The notes: generated by a model from the sequence alone, not told the origin. Shown: positions 1-8,198, counted from the stretch's first letter. The stretch: DNA of 19,917 nucleotides from Sulfuriferula multivorans (GCA_010365175.1 JAAFGW010000017.1:1-19917), one strand, 5' to 3'. Numbers and translations are program-made.

Positions 1-1
1 C

Positions 2-559
2 ATCACGTTGAATTGTCGCGATGAGTCAGCAACTTTCAGTCACGTCATTCTGGCTACCGCGCCGCAACATTTGCCAGGATTGGCAGCCGCAATTCCAGCA
101 CTCGAACCCGTGGTTCGTGACGTCAACACCTATCATTACCAACCCATCGCTACAGGCTATGTACAGTACGATCCAGCGTTTCAACTCACGGAGCCCCTGT
201 TCGCTATGGCTGACGGCCCCGCTCAGTTTGTATTCGATCGCGGCCAAAGCCATGGTCAGACCGGTTTGCTGGCGTTTGTAGCCAGTGCTGCAGAGAGCCT
301 GTCACCGGACTGGCTGGATCAGGCAGAAGCCCAGCTGCAACGCATAGCGCGACCGGGTTCGCCGCGTTGGCGCAAAAGCATCGTCGAGAAACAAGCCACG
401 TATAGCTGTGTACCCGACATGGCACGCCCCGACGTTTGCACCGCGCATCCGCGCATATATCTGGCAGGGGATTACACCGCTGGCCCCTTCCCCGCCACGC
501 TCGAAAGTGCAACACAGAGCGGAGTACAATCGGCCGGCGCATTACTTAGACAGCTATGA
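2..559 (+). CDS. hpnE: HpnE-like squalene-associated FAD-dependent desaturase, C-terminal part (5' truncated)
   Basis: The reading frame is already open at the window edge, so the N-terminal FAD-binding half lies outside. The visible ~185 residues end in the C-terminal FAD-contacting motif of the amine oxidase/phytoene desaturase fold (YLAGDYTAGPFPATLESATQSG, about 30 residues from the end). This matches the HpnE family, which oxidises hydroxysqualene in the HpnC-HpnD-HpnE route to squalene for hopanoids. The TTG at 8 is internal and should not be taken as the start. The stop overlaps the next ATG by 4 bases, suggesting co-translation with the SDR. The HpnE name is family knowledge applied to a partial protein. 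A carotenoid-type desaturase is the main alternative, since hpnC and hpnD are not visible. Confidence 0.82.
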   Translation: MTLNCRDESATFSHVILATAPQHLPGLAAAIPALEPVVRDVNTYHYQPIATGYVQYDPAFQLTEPLFAMADGPAQFVFDRGQSHGQTGLLAFVASAAESLSPDWLDQAEAQLQRIARPGSPRWRKSIVEKQATYSCVPDMARPDVCTAHPRIYLAGDYTAGPFPATLESATQSGVQSAGALLRQL

Positions 560-1299
560 AAGATTACCTCCCCCGTTCTGACCTGCTTGCAGGTCGTGTC
601 ATTCTCGTTACCGGTGCCAGCTCGGGCCTGGGGCGTGCCGCCAGTCTGGCATACGCGCGTCACGGTGCCACAATCGCTTTGCTCGCACGCGATGCAGACA
701 GGCTGGAAATGGTTTACGACGAAATCATCGACTCAGGCGGCGCCGAACCTGCCATGTTTCCATACGATCTGGCGGCGGCTGACGACCGCAGCCTGGAAAC
801 CCTGGCGGGGACGATTTCCCATCATCTGAAGCGGCTCGATGGCGTGCTGCACAGCGCGCATCAGTTTTACAATCTGACCCCGCTGGAACTGCAAACGCTG
901 GAACAATGGCAAACCCTGATGCGGGTCAATCTGATTGCACCATTTGCGCTGACTCGAGCCTGCCTGCCGCTCCTGAAACAGGCGCCTGATGCCTCTATCG
1001 TATTTACAGGCGAAACCCATGGCCATCATCCCAGTGCTTACTGGGGCGGCTATGCGGTGGCCAAGTCCGGTCTCGAAACCCTCACTCGCGTCTGGGCAGA
1101 CGAGCTCACTTCCAACGAAACGTTACGCGTAAACACCTTGATTCCCGGTCAGGTTGCTACCACCCTTCGCACGCGCACTCACCCAGGGCTTTCACCCGAA
1201 ACGCTGACCAGCATCGACGCATTGATGCCCTGGTATCTCTATTTGATGGGGGAGGACAGTCGTTCCGTTCGCGGCCAAATTATCGAATGTCAGCCCTGA
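556..1299 (+). CDS. YciK-like short-chain dehydrogenase/reductase
   Basis: A 247-residue classical SDR. The Rossmann motif TGASSGLG is at residues 19-26, NNAG-type position reads HSAH, and the catalytic pair is Y166-x3-K170 (YAVAK). The overall pattern (DLLAGRVILVTGAS near the start, LYLMGEDSRSVRGQ near the end) resembles E. coli YciK, an NAD(P)-dependent oxidoreductase of unknown substrate. The position 13 residues before the catalytic Tyr, usually Ser, is Glu (GETHG, with Thr next), so the catalytic triad is altered. The ATG overlaps the hpnE stop (ATGA), so the two are probably co-transcribed. The protein has no membrane segment and should be cytoplasmic. Substrate is unknown; a role in hopanoid metabolism would be a guess from position only. 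Confidence 0.88.
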   Translation: MKDYLPRSDLLAGRVILVTGASSGLGRAASLAYARHGATIALLARDADRLEMVYDEIIDSGGAEPAMFPYDLAAADDRSLETLAGTISHHLKRLDGVLHSAHQFYNLTPLELQTLEQWQTLMRVNLIAPFALTRACLPLLKQAPDASIVFTGETHGHHPSAYWGGYAVAKSGLETLTRVWADELTSNETLRVNTLIPGQVATTLRTRTHPGLSPETLTSIDALMPWYLYLMGEDSRSVRGQIIECQP

Positions 1300-1312
1300 T
1301 CCTGTTACATCC

Positions 1313-2566
1313 ATGAAAATAGGTCGCTACGAGGTCCTAGACGAAATCGGCCATGGTGCAATGGGCACAGTCTGGCGTGCGCGCGACCCGCTGATCGAAC
1401 GTACGGTTGCGATCAAAACCGTGGCAATCGCAAAATTACGCCAGGATGATGCCGACGCTGAAACACGCTTTTTACGCGAGGCGCAAAGTGCCGGCCGATT
1501 GTCTCATCCGAATATAGTGACCATTTTCGATGTGGGCGAAACCGAAGAACTCGCTTACATCGCCATGGAATATCTCCCCGGTCTAACCTTGCGCGACGTC
1601 ATGAACAACGGTCCGATGCCACTCGACCTGGCGCTCGATACCACACTGCAAATGGCCGAGGCGTTGGCGTTTGCCCACGAGCATGGTGTTATCCATCGCG
1701 ATGTCAAACCCGCCAATGTAGTTGTCACTGGGCGCAACGGGCGCATCAAACTGACTGACTTCGGAATTGCACACCTAACCAACAGCGGCCATACCCTGGC
1801 GGGACAAATGCTCGGGTCGCCCCGCTACATGTCGCCTGAACAAGCGATGGGCCGTGAAGTGGATGGTCGCTCGGATATCTTCTCGTTGGGCGCAGTGCTT
1901 TACGAAATGCTGACCGGCCAATATTCATTCGACGGCGATAGCCTGCCGTCAATTGTTTATCGGGTGATACATGAATCTCCCGCCCCTGCATCCACTCTTC
2001 GCGCCAATTTACGCACCGAGTTGGTTGATCTGCTCACACGCATGCTTCACAAGGACCCCCACGCCCGGCCGGATGCACGCACGCTGGTCAATGATCTTCA
2101 CACGCTTGCTGCGAACATGGCACGCAAACCAGAAATATTACCCAGCAACAAGGTGTCCCGATTGTTGCCTGTGTTGGCATTTGGAACGCCCTTTGGCGTA
2201 TTTGTATTGATCGGACTGGGGATCATTGTGATAGAGCATTTTATCGAGAAGCCTCCGCAGGCGATCCAAACCACGCAAAAAACGCGCACATCGAATGTCA
2301 GTGCGACTGCAGTTTCAACACCGCCAATTGAAGCCACCTTGCCTGACACCACCACTGGCCTCAAGCAATCAAACACGATCAAAGCGGATGCCTACTTGAT
2401 TGGCCTCGACAAGAAACTGGTTGAACTGCGTATCAAACGTACAGAACTGCTGCTGGAATACACCGAACAGTATCCCGATGTCGTGCAAGTTGATCGCCAG
2501 CTAGAACAACTGCAGGAAGAACGTCAAAAACACGTGCGGAAATTGCAGAAAAACCAGAAAAACTGA
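1313..2566 (+). CDS. Membrane-anchored Ser/Thr protein kinase with co-polymerase-like coiled-coil tail
   Basis: A 417-residue Hanks-type kinase. The glycine loop is G13-H-G15-A-M-G18, the ATP lysine K35 (VAIK), the helix-C Glu E56, the catalytic loop HRDVKPAN at 128-135 (D130, N135), DFG at 149-151, and the APE-like SPE at 174-176. The kinase domain ends near residue 265. One hydrophobic segment at about 284-308 should span the membrane once. Beyond it is a Ser/Thr/Pro-rich linker and a charged coiled coil (about 360-417) containing YTEQYPDVV at 383-391, a pattern typical of Wzz/GumC-type polysaccharide co-polymerases. There are no PASTA repeats. The start is the ATG 13 bases after the SDR stop; no clear Shine-Dalgarno sequence is visible. 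Kinase activity is well supported by motifs. The substrate and the ligand of the tail are unknown. Confidence 0.93.
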   Translation: MKIGRYEVLDEIGHGAMGTVWRARDPLIERTVAIKTVAIAKLRQDDADAETRFLREAQSAGRLSHPNIVTIFDVGETEELAYIAMEYLPGLTLRDVMNNGPMPLDLALDTTLQMAEALAFAHEHGVIHRDVKPANVVVTGRNGRIKLTDFGIAHLTNSGHTLAGQMLGSPRYMSPEQAMGREVDGRSDIFSLGAVLYEMLTGQYSFDGDSLPSIVYRVIHESPAPASTLRANLRTELVDLLTRMLHKDPHARPDARTLVNDLHTLAANMARKPEILPSNKVSRLLPVLAFGTPFGVFVLIGLGIIVIEHFIEKPPQAIQTTQKTRTSNVSATAVSTPPIEATLPDTTTGLKQSNTIKADAYLIGLDKKLVELRIKRTELLLEYTEQYPDVVQVDRQLEQLQEERQKHVRKLQKNQKN

Positions 2567-2639
2567 ATTGATAGGAAAGCTCCATGAACAGCTGTGGCTT
2601 CCAGTCAACGGGGTGATGCAACCAGCAAATCCAGGATTA

Positions 2640-3842
2640 TTACCAGTTGGTTTCGCGTTCAGCTGTAGCGGAAACCTTGTGAATACTGAGGTCTGCGCCA
2701 TTAAATTCCGCCTCGGCATCCAGGCGCAACCCCATCAGCTGTTTGAGTACGCCATACACCACCAGGCTACCGACCAGCGCCACCACCACGCCGCCCAAGG
2801 TCCCGATCACTTGCGACGCCAAGCTGACGCCGCCCATCCCGCCGAGCGCCTTGGTCCCAAAAATCCCTGCGGCGATACCGCCCCACGCGCCGCATAAACC
2901 GTGTAATGGCCAGACCCCAAGTACATCGTCTATTTTCCAGCGATTCTGCGTCACCATAAACATCCAGACAAACAGCCCACCGGCAATCACGCCGGTAGCC
3001 AGCGCACCCAGAGGATGCATCAGGTCAGACCCGGCACACACTGCCACCAGACCCGCTAGCGGACCGTTATGGATAAAGCCCGGATCATTACGGCCAATCA
3101 CCAGTGCCGCCAGGGTGCCGCCTACCATCGCCATCAGTGAATTCACTGCAACCAAACCTGATACCGCCTCAATCAGTTGAGCCGACATCACATTGAAGCC
3201 GAACCAGCCTACCGTCAGGATCCACGCACCCAATGCCAAAAATGGGATGTTGGACGGCGGGTGAGCCGAAACCATGCCGTCCTTGGTGTAGCGACCACGG
3301 CGCGCACCCAGCAGCAGCACTGCGGGTAGGGCAATCCACCCCCCCATTGCATGTACAACAACCGACCCGGCAAAGTCGTGGAAGCTTGCACCAAAAGTCA
3401 AAGCCAACCAGTCCTGAATACCGTAATTACCGTTCCAGACTATGCCTTCAAAGAAAGGGTAAACCAATCCAACCAGCGCAAAGGTGGCAGCCAGCTGAGG
3501 ATTGAAACGCGCACGTTCGGCAATGCCGCCCGACACAATCGCCGGAATGGCTGCCGCAAAGGTCAGCAGGAAAAAGAATTTGACCAGTTCGTAGCCATTT
3601 TTTGCTGCCAGGACTTCAGCACTGGAAAAGAAGTTGACGCCATAGGCCACGCTGTAGCCAATGAAAAAGTAGGCAATCGTTGAAACCGAAAAGTCGGTGA
3701 TGATTTTGACCAGGGCATTGACCTGGTTTTTCTTACGGACCGTACCCAATTCCAAAAAGGCAAATCCGGCATGCATGGCCAGCACCATGATGCCTCCCAA
3801 CAACACAAACAATACATCACTGCCCGTTTTCAACGCTTCCAT
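2640..3842 (-). CDS. amt: Ammonium transporter (Amt/MEP/Rh family)
   Basis: A 400-residue inner-membrane ammonium channel with about 11 hydrophobic segments. The family pattern DFAGSVVVH contains the first pore histidine (H164) and PLHGLCGAWGG the second (H314). AFLELGTVRKKN near the N-terminus and the C-terminal LDAEAEFNGADLSIH are also typical. I chose the ATG at 3842 because GGGAG lies 6 bases upstream; a TTG six codons earlier (3860) would place that ribosome-binding site inside the coding sequence. No glnK PII gene is adjacent, unlike the common glnK-amtB pair. Upstream sits a sigma-54 promoter match, consistent with nitrogen-limitation control. The gene is convergent with the kinase gene. 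Confidence 0.95.
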   Translation of the reverse strand: MEALKTGSDVLFVLLGGIMVLAMHAGFAFLELGTVRKKNQVNALVKIITDFSVSTIAYFFIGYSVAYGVNFFSSAEVLAAKNGYELVKFFFLLTFAAAIPAIVSGGIAERARFNPQLAATFALVGLVYPFFEGIVWNGNYGIQDWLALTFGASFHDFAGSVVVHAMGGWIALPAVLLLGARRGRYTKDGMVSAHPPSNIPFLALGAWILTVGWFGFNVMSAQLIEAVSGLVAVNSLMAMVGGTLAALVIGRNDPGFIHNGPLAGLVAVCAGSDLMHPLGALATGVIAGGLFVWMFMVTQNRWKIDDVLGVWPLHGLCGAWGGIAAGIFGTKALGGMGGVSLASQVIGTLGGVVVALVGSLVVYGVLKQLMGLRLDAEAEFNGADLSIHKVSATAERETNW

Positions 3843-3874
3843 GCAACACTCCCAATTCAATTGCGGTGCTTATT

Positions 3875-3890
3875 AGCAATAAATGTACCA
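3875..3890 (-). promoter_or_regulatory. Sigma-54 (-24/-12) promoter for amt
   Basis: On the minus strand the sequence reads TGGTACATTTATTGCT. It matches the RpoN consensus TGGCAC-N5-TTGC[AT] with one difference (C to T in the -24 box) and correct GG-GC spacing. The predicted transcript start is about 12 bases downstream, near 3864, giving a leader of about 22 bases that includes the GGGAG ribosome-binding site of amt. RpoN/NtrC control of ammonium transporters is established, so site and gene agree. No convincing NtrC enhancer was found. Confidence 0.72.
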
Positions 3891-3906
3891 AACACCCATG
3901 TGTTTG
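3889..3906. repeat. Perfect inverted repeat upstream of amt promoter
   Basis: CAAACAC and GTGTTTG are separated by CCAT, forming a 7-bp perfect dyad that touches the outer edge of the -24 element of the amt promoter. It could be an operator or a weak hairpin at the end of the tatC transcript. No T-run follows on either strand, so I do not call it a terminator. Confidence 0.45.
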
Positions 3907-3990
3907 ATATGAATGGCTAGTGTGTATTATCAATTGCTGACAACGCCCCATATCAGGGCATTACATGAATTTGCGCCCCAATTTGGTACG

Positions 3991-4854
3991 CTACTTGGTG
4001 TGATTGGGATCGGGCTCTTCCTGGTCCGCTTCGTTGGCATCTGCCTCGCTGGATTCAGTCTCGCCCGCTTCGATGCGATCAAATTCCTTATCCATCTCGG
4101 ATTCACTCATTGGAGTGTAATCCGCCTCATCTTTTGGCTTAGGCTTGGTAATCATCGATGCGACGATGATGCCCAATTCATACAGAATCCACAGGGGGAC
4201 GGCGAGCATGAACTGGGAGATGACGTCGGGCGGGGTAAATATCGCGCCCACGACAAATGCACCCACAATGACATAGGGCCGGATCTCGCGCAGTTTGGCT
4301 ATCGAAACCATACCCATTTTGACCAGTAGCACCACCGCAACCGGCACCTCAAACGTGATCCCAAACGCCATGAACAGGGTCATCACAAAATCAAGGTATT
4401 TGCCGATGTCTGTCATCACTGCCACCCCTGCAGGGGCGACACCGACGATAAATCCGAACACGATAGGAAATACCAGGAAGTAAGCGAACGACATCCCCAA
4501 CAAAAAGAGAATCACACTGGCGATGACCAGCGGCACGCCAATACGTCGTTCATGCTGATATAAACCAGGCGCTACAAATGCCCACGCCTGATAAAACACC
4601 CACGGCATCGCCAGTAAAAACGCGGCCATCATGGTGACCTTGATCGGCACAAAAAAAGGCGTGGTCACTTCAGTAGCAATCATCTGCCCACCCTTGGGCA
4701 GCGCTGCCAACATAGGCTGGGCTAAAAGCGCATAAATATCCTGCGCCCAGGGAAACAGCGCGATAAAAATGATGACCACCGCCAGAACTGCACGCAGCAG
4801 GCGATTCCGCATTTCAATGAGATGCGAGACAAAGGAGTTTTCGGATTCGCTCAT
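3991..4854 (-). CDS. tatC: Twin-arginine translocase subunit TatC
   Basis: A 287-residue inner-membrane protein with six hydrophobic segments. TatC is the signal-peptide receptor of the Tat pathway, which exports folded proteins across the inner membrane. The N-terminal FVSHLIEMRNRLLRA and the AFGITFEVPV segment with its conserved Glu are family hallmarks. The tail from about residue 235 is long and strongly acidic (ESEMDKEF, AGETESSEADANEADQEEPD), longer than in E. coli TatC (258 residues). The ATG overlaps the tatB stop as ATGA, so it is the promoter-distal gene of the his-HIT-tat run. No clear terminator separates it from amt. Confidence 0.97.
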   Translation of the reverse strand: MSESENSFVSHLIEMRNRLLRAVLAVVIIFIALFPWAQDIYALLAQPMLAALPKGGQMIATEVTTPFFVPIKVTMMAAFLLAMPWVFYQAWAFVAPGLYQHERRIGVPLVIASVILFLLGMSFAYFLVFPIVFGFIVGVAPAGVAVMTDIGKYLDFVMTLFMAFGITFEVPVAVVLLVKMGMVSIAKLREIRPYVIVGAFVVGAIFTPPDVISQFMLAVPLWILYELGIIVASMITKPKPKDEADYTPMSESEMDKEFDRIEAGETESSEADANEADQEEPDPNHTK

Positions 4855-5327
4855 GCAGTCTTTCCGGCGCTATCGCTGCGTGCTGTTTCCACTACGGCAG
4901 AGAACGCTGAGGAATTATTTTGATCAGGTTCGTCAAGCGGCAGGCTTTGTTGTGGTTTTGTATGATCCTGAGCCTGTTTCACAGGCGGCTCACTCAGCGG
5001 AGGGCGCGTTTCCGATTCACCAACTGAAGTCACAGCATTGCTGATGTTATCCGTTTCATCGCGCAGAAAATCATCAACCACGGTGGTCTGCTGTTTCAAA
5101 TCGGTCACGGATGACTCTACCGACTGCTTGAATTCTTGGCCGGCACGCTTTAATTCGTCAAAATCGATTTCGCGACTGATATCGGATTTCACATCCGAGA
5201 CATAGCGCTGCATACGGCCATATAAATGACCCACCGTGCGCGCTACTTTGGGCAGACGTTCCGGGCCAATGACGATCAGCGCAACTACGCCGATCATAAG
5301 GAGTTCTGTAAAACCGATATCAAACAT
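4851..5327 (-). CDS. tatB: Sec-independent translocase subunit TatB
   Basis: A 158-residue protein starting MFDIGFTELLMIG, with a single N-terminal membrane helix, the hinge IGPERLPKVART, then an amphipathic helix (about 25-50) and a polar, Gln/Asp-rich C-terminal domain. The N-terminal Glu at position 8 and the GPERLP hinge separate TatB from TatA. TatB forms the substrate-binding complex with TatC. It lies 63 bases after tatA and overlaps tatC by 4 bases. The ribosome-binding site is weak. Confidence 0.96.
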   Translation of the reverse strand: MFDIGFTELLMIGVVALIVIGPERLPKVARTVGHLYGRMQRYVSDVKSDISREIDFDELKRAGQEFKQSVESSVTDLKQQTTVVDDFLRDETDNISNAVTSVGESETRPPLSEPPVKQAQDHTKPQQSLPLDEPDQNNSSAFSAVVETARSDSAGKTA

Positions 5328-5390
5328 GTCAGGTCAGGGCGCGGAAGACAGGGTTATCACTATTGCATCCCTATCCTGCCGCCCCTATTC

Positions 5391-5606
5391 TCAGGAGTGG
5401 TGTTTGTCCTTGACCTCAACGTCGATGGTATGTCCATCTTCTTCGGTTTTATCGCCGAGTTTGGTCGTGTTTTCTTTCATGCCCTCTTTAAACCCTTTAA
5501 CGGCGCCACCCAGATCGCTACCGATGTTACGCAGTTTCTTAGTGCCAAAAATCAGCAGCACAACAACCAGCACAATCAGCCAATGCCAAATGCTAAAGCT
5601 ACCCAT
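5391..5606 (-). CDS. tatA: Twin-arginine translocase subunit TatA
   Basis: A 71-residue protein with one N-terminal membrane helix (about 6-20), the hinge FGTKKLRNIGSDLG and an amphipathic helix (about 24-42), followed by a charged tail ending in KDKHHS. TatA polymerises to form the export conduit of the Tat system. A strong ribosome-binding site (AAGGAGA, about 7 bases before ATG) supports this start. It follows the HIT gene by 24 bases and precedes tatB, the usual betaproteobacterial order. Confidence 0.96.
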   Translation of the reverse strand: MGSFSIWHWLIVLVVVLLIFGTKKLRNIGSDLGGAVKGFKEGMKENTTKLGDKTEEDGHTIDVEVKDKHHS

Positions 5607-5630
5607 GGTAAGTCTCCTTATGAATTGATT

Positions 5631-5969
5631 TTATGCGGTAGGAGCGGGCTCGCCCCCACCAAATACATGAACGTGGATATGAAAGACTTCCTGCCCGCCG
5701 CCACGGCCGGTGTTGATCAAGGTCTTGAAGCCGGTATCGAGCCCCAGTTCCTTGGCCAGCTTCGGTGCCAATAGCAGCATCTTGCCGAGCAGGCCTTCAT
5801 GCTCGGGAGCGCAATCTTCCAGTGACGCGATATGCAGTTTCGGAATGATCAGGACATGCACCCGCGCAAACGGATGAATATCGTGGAACGCCAGCAACTC
5901 ATCGTCTTCGTAAATCGTGTTGCTTGGCAACTGCCCTGCCGCAATTTTGCAAAAAATACAGTCACTCAT
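5631..5969 (-). CDS. Histidine triad (HIT/HINT) nucleotide-binding protein
   Basis: A 112-residue HINT-type protein. The N-terminal CIFCKI supplies a Cys pair (C4, C7) seen in zinc-binding members. The histidine triad H97-I-H99-V-H101-V-F is close to the C-terminus. HINT proteins hydrolyse AMP-linked phosphoramidates; the physiological substrate in bacteria is often unclear. The ATG overlaps the hisE stop (ATGA), and tatA follows after 24 bases. This position between hisE and tatA is common in betaproteobacteria. Confidence 0.95.
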   Translation of the reverse strand: MSDCIFCKIAAGQLPSNTIYEDDELLAFHDIHPFARVHVLIIPKLHIASLEDCAPEHEGLLGKMLLLAPKLAKELGLDTGFKTLINTGRGGGQEVFHIHVHVFGGGEPAPTA

Positions 5970-6292
5970 GTCGATTCGCCTTGCCTATTCGCTTTTTCAG
6001 CCAAACCCGACAAGCCCTCGCGGCGCGCCAGTTCGTTCAATACATCTGCCGGCTTCAACCCCTTGTGGGCCAACAGCACCAGGGTATGGAACCACAAATC
6101 AGCGACTTCGTAGATGATCTTTTCGTTCTGGTCGTCCTTGGCCGCCATCACAGTTTCGGTCGCCTCTTCACCTATCTTTTTCAGAATGGCATCAGTGCCC
6201 TTGGCATAGAGTTTGGCCACATAGGAACTGTCAGGAGATGCGGATTTGCGTGCTTCCAGGGTTTCGGCGAGGCGGTCGAGAATATCGCTCAT
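5966..6292 (-). CDS. hisE: Phosphoribosyl-ATP pyrophosphatase HisE
   Basis: A 108-residue all-alpha MazG-like enzyme that removes pyrophosphate from PR-ATP, the second histidine step. The metal-binding signatures GEEATETVMAAKD and EVADLWFHTLVLL are intact. The gene is separate from hisI, unlike the fused hisIE of enterobacteria. It overlaps hisI upstream and the HIT gene downstream by 4 bases each. Confidence 0.96.
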   Translation of the reverse strand: MSDILDRLAETLEARKSASPDSSYVAKLYAKGTDAILKKIGEEATETVMAAKDDQNEKIIYEVADLWFHTLVLLAHKGLKPADVLNELARREGLSGLAEKANRQGEST

Positions 6293-6675
6293 TGACTATA
6301 GATCTCCGCGGGATCCTTCAGCACTGGGGCTGTTGCCACCCAGTGGCCGTCTTCCAGCTTCCGAAAAAAGCAGGAGCGTCGCCCGGTATGACAGGCAATC
6401 CCACCCATTTGTTCAATTTTCAGCAGCACAACATCATTATCACAATCCAGTCGGATTTCGCTGATGTTCTGCACGTGACCGGATTCTTCACCCTTGCGCC
6501 ACAGCTTATTGCGCGAGCGCGACCAGTACACGCCCCGCAGGGTGCGCGCAGATTCCTCAAGCGCTTCGCGGTTCATCCACGCCACCATCAGAATTTCACC
6601 GCTGACAGCGTCCTGCGCAATCGCCGGCACCAAACCTTGCGCGTCCCACTTGATCGCGTCCAGCCAGTCGCTCAC
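6289..6675 (-). CDS. hisI: Phosphoribosyl-AMP cyclohydrolase HisI
   Basis: A 128-residue zinc enzyme opening the adenine ring of PR-AMP, the third histidine step. WSRSRNKLWRKGEESGHVQ, the metal-site DCDNDV and the zinc cysteines in ACHTGRRSCFF are all present. Length is normal for a stand-alone HisI. It overlaps hisF and hisE by 4 bases on each side, indicating translational coupling. Confidence 0.96.
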   Translation of the reverse strand: MSDWLDAIKWDAQGLVPAIAQDAVSGEILMVAWMNREALEESARTLRGVYWSRSRNKLWRKGEESGHVQNISEIRLDCDNDVVLLKIEQMGGIACHTGRRSCFFRKLEDGHWVATAPVLKDPAEIYSQ

Positions 6676-7427
6676 AAACGTACCTCAATGCCCTGTTGCT
6701 TCATGAAGCGCTTGGCCTCTTCAATGCCATGCTCACCAAAGTGGAAAATACTTGCTGCGAGCACCGCATCAGCACGACCTTCCTTTACTCCATCGACAAG
6801 ATGCTGCAAATTGCCCACGCCACCACTGGCAATAATGGGAATGTCAACCGCATCGGAAATGGCACGGGTCAGTTCCAGGTCGAACCCACTTTTGGTGCCA
6901 TCCCGATCCATCGAGGTGAGTAACAATTCACCTGCGCCGAATTTTTCCATTTTCCTCGCCCACTCGATTGCATCGAGTCCGGTGGCGGTGCGGCCACCGT
7001 GAGTGAAGACTTCCCAATGGTCGCCAACACGTTTGGAATCAATCGCAACCACGATGCACTGGTTGCCATAACGGTCTGCTGCGTCTTTCACCAGTTGTGG
7101 ATTATTGACCGCAGACGTGTTGATACTCACCTTGTCCGCACCAGCATTCAGCAAACGCTGGATATCGGCCACAACACGCACACCGCCGCCAACGGTCAGC
7201 GGAATAAACACTTCGGACGCCACGGCTTCGATGATGTGCAAAATCAGGTCGCGGTTATCCGATGAGGCGGTGATATCGAGAAACGTCAGTTCATCCGCCC
7301 CCTCTTCGTTGTAGCGGCGCGCGATTTCCACCGGGTCGCCGGCGTCTTTCAACTCAACAAAATTAGTGCCCTTGACCACACGGCCATTAGTGACGTCAAG
7401 ACAGGGAATGATGCGTTTGGCTAGCAT
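6672..7427 (-). CDS. hisF: Imidazole glycerol phosphate synthase cyclase subunit HisF
   Basis: A 251-residue (beta/alpha)8 barrel that, with HisH, converts PRFAR plus ammonia to imidazole glycerol phosphate and AICAR. The N-terminal IIPCLDV carries catalytic Asp11, and VVAIDSKRV the second catalytic Asp. Phosphate-binding loops such as TVGGGVR and ASGGVGN are intact. It starts 15 bases after the hisA stop and overlaps hisI by 4 bases. Confidence 0.97.
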   Translation of the reverse strand: MLAKRIIPCLDVTNGRVVKGTNFVELKDAGDPVEIARRYNEEGADELTFLDITASSDNRDLILHIIEAVASEVFIPLTVGGGVRVVADIQRLLNAGADKVSINTSAVNNPQLVKDAADRYGNQCIVVAIDSKRVGDHWEVFTHGGRTATGLDAIEWARKMEKFGAGELLLTSMDRDGTKSGFDLELTRAISDAVDIPIIASGGVGNLQHLVDGVKEGRADAVLAASIFHFGEHGIEEAKRFMKQQGIEVRL

Positions 7428-7442
7428 GGTGGTGACTCTGGT

Positions 7443-8198
7443 TCAGACCCCGAACACGCCGCCTGCCAATTCGTCGGCCAGCTTTTGCGCTTGCGGGAAA
7501 TCGAGTGTGCCTTGGTAAATAGCCCGACCGGTAATCGCGCCGATAATGCCGTCTTTGGCAACCACGGACAGCGCTTTGACATCATCAAGATTAGTCACGC
7601 CGCCACTGGCAATCACGGGGATCGACAGCGCTTGCGCCAACCGCTGGGTGGCTTCGATGTTGACGCCGGTCAGCATGCCATCGCGGCCAATATCTGTGTA
7701 GATGATTGCTTCCACACCGTAGCCTTCGAAACGCTTGGCCAGATCGATCACGTCATGTCCGGTAATCTTGGACCAACCCTCAACCGCGATTTTGCCCTCC
7801 TTGGCGTCCAGCCCGACCATCACATGACCGGGGAAAGCATCGCAGGCTTCGTGCAGGAATCCGGGGTTTTTCACTGCGGCTGTACCAATGATGACGTAAC
7901 GCACGCCGTCGTCAAGATAGCGCTCGATGGTGGCGAGGTCGCGAATGCCGCCGCCAAGCTGCACCGGCATGTCGTCGCCCACGGCCGCCACGATCGAACG
8001 GATTGCCTTATCGTTGATGGGTTTGCCCGCAAACGCACCATTAAGGTCGACTAGATGCAAGCGTCGCGCGCCCAGGTTTTTCCAGTGCAGCGCCATCGCC
8101 GCAGGATCTTCTGAAAATACAGTGGCCGTCTCCATTTCACCTTGTTCCAAGCGCACGCAGTGGCCGTCTTTAAGGTCGATCGCAGGAATGATTAGCAT
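7443..8198 (-). CDS. hisA: ProFAR isomerase HisA
   Basis: A 251-residue half-barrel-duplicated enzyme performing the Amadori isomerisation of ProFAR to PRFAR, paralogous to HisF. Catalytic Asp8 lies in MLIIPAIDLKDG and the second Asp in YTDIGRDGML. QLGGGIRD and IASGGVTN are the two phosphate loops. The start is the ATG at 8198, 19 bases after the hisH stop. Confidence 0.97.
   Translation of the reverse strand: MLIIPAIDLKDGHCVRLEQGEMETATVFSEDPAAMALHWKNLGARRLHLVDLNGAFAGKPINDKAIRSIVAAVGDDMPVQLGGGIRDLATIERYLDDGVRYVIIGTAAVKNPGFLHEACDAFPGHVMVGLDAKEGKIAVEGWSKITGHDVIDLAKRFEGYGVEAIIYTDIGRDGMLTGVNIEATQRLAQALSIPVIASGGVTNLDDVKALSVVAKDGIIGAITGRAIYQGTLDFPQAQKLADELAGGVFGV

Noticed and set aside
2567..2639. 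Terminator between the kinase and amt genes
   Set aside because: Only a bulged short dyad (GGAAAGC/GCTTCC) is present, with no T-run.
3843..3860. TTG start of amt six codons upstream
   Set aside because: It would put the GGGAG ribosome-binding site inside the gene and start almost at the predicted transcript start; ATG 3842 fits better.
3972..3990. NtrC-type site TGCGCC...GGTACG near the amt promoter
   Set aside because: Spacing between the half sites and two mismatches do not fit the usual GCAC-N7-GTGC pattern.
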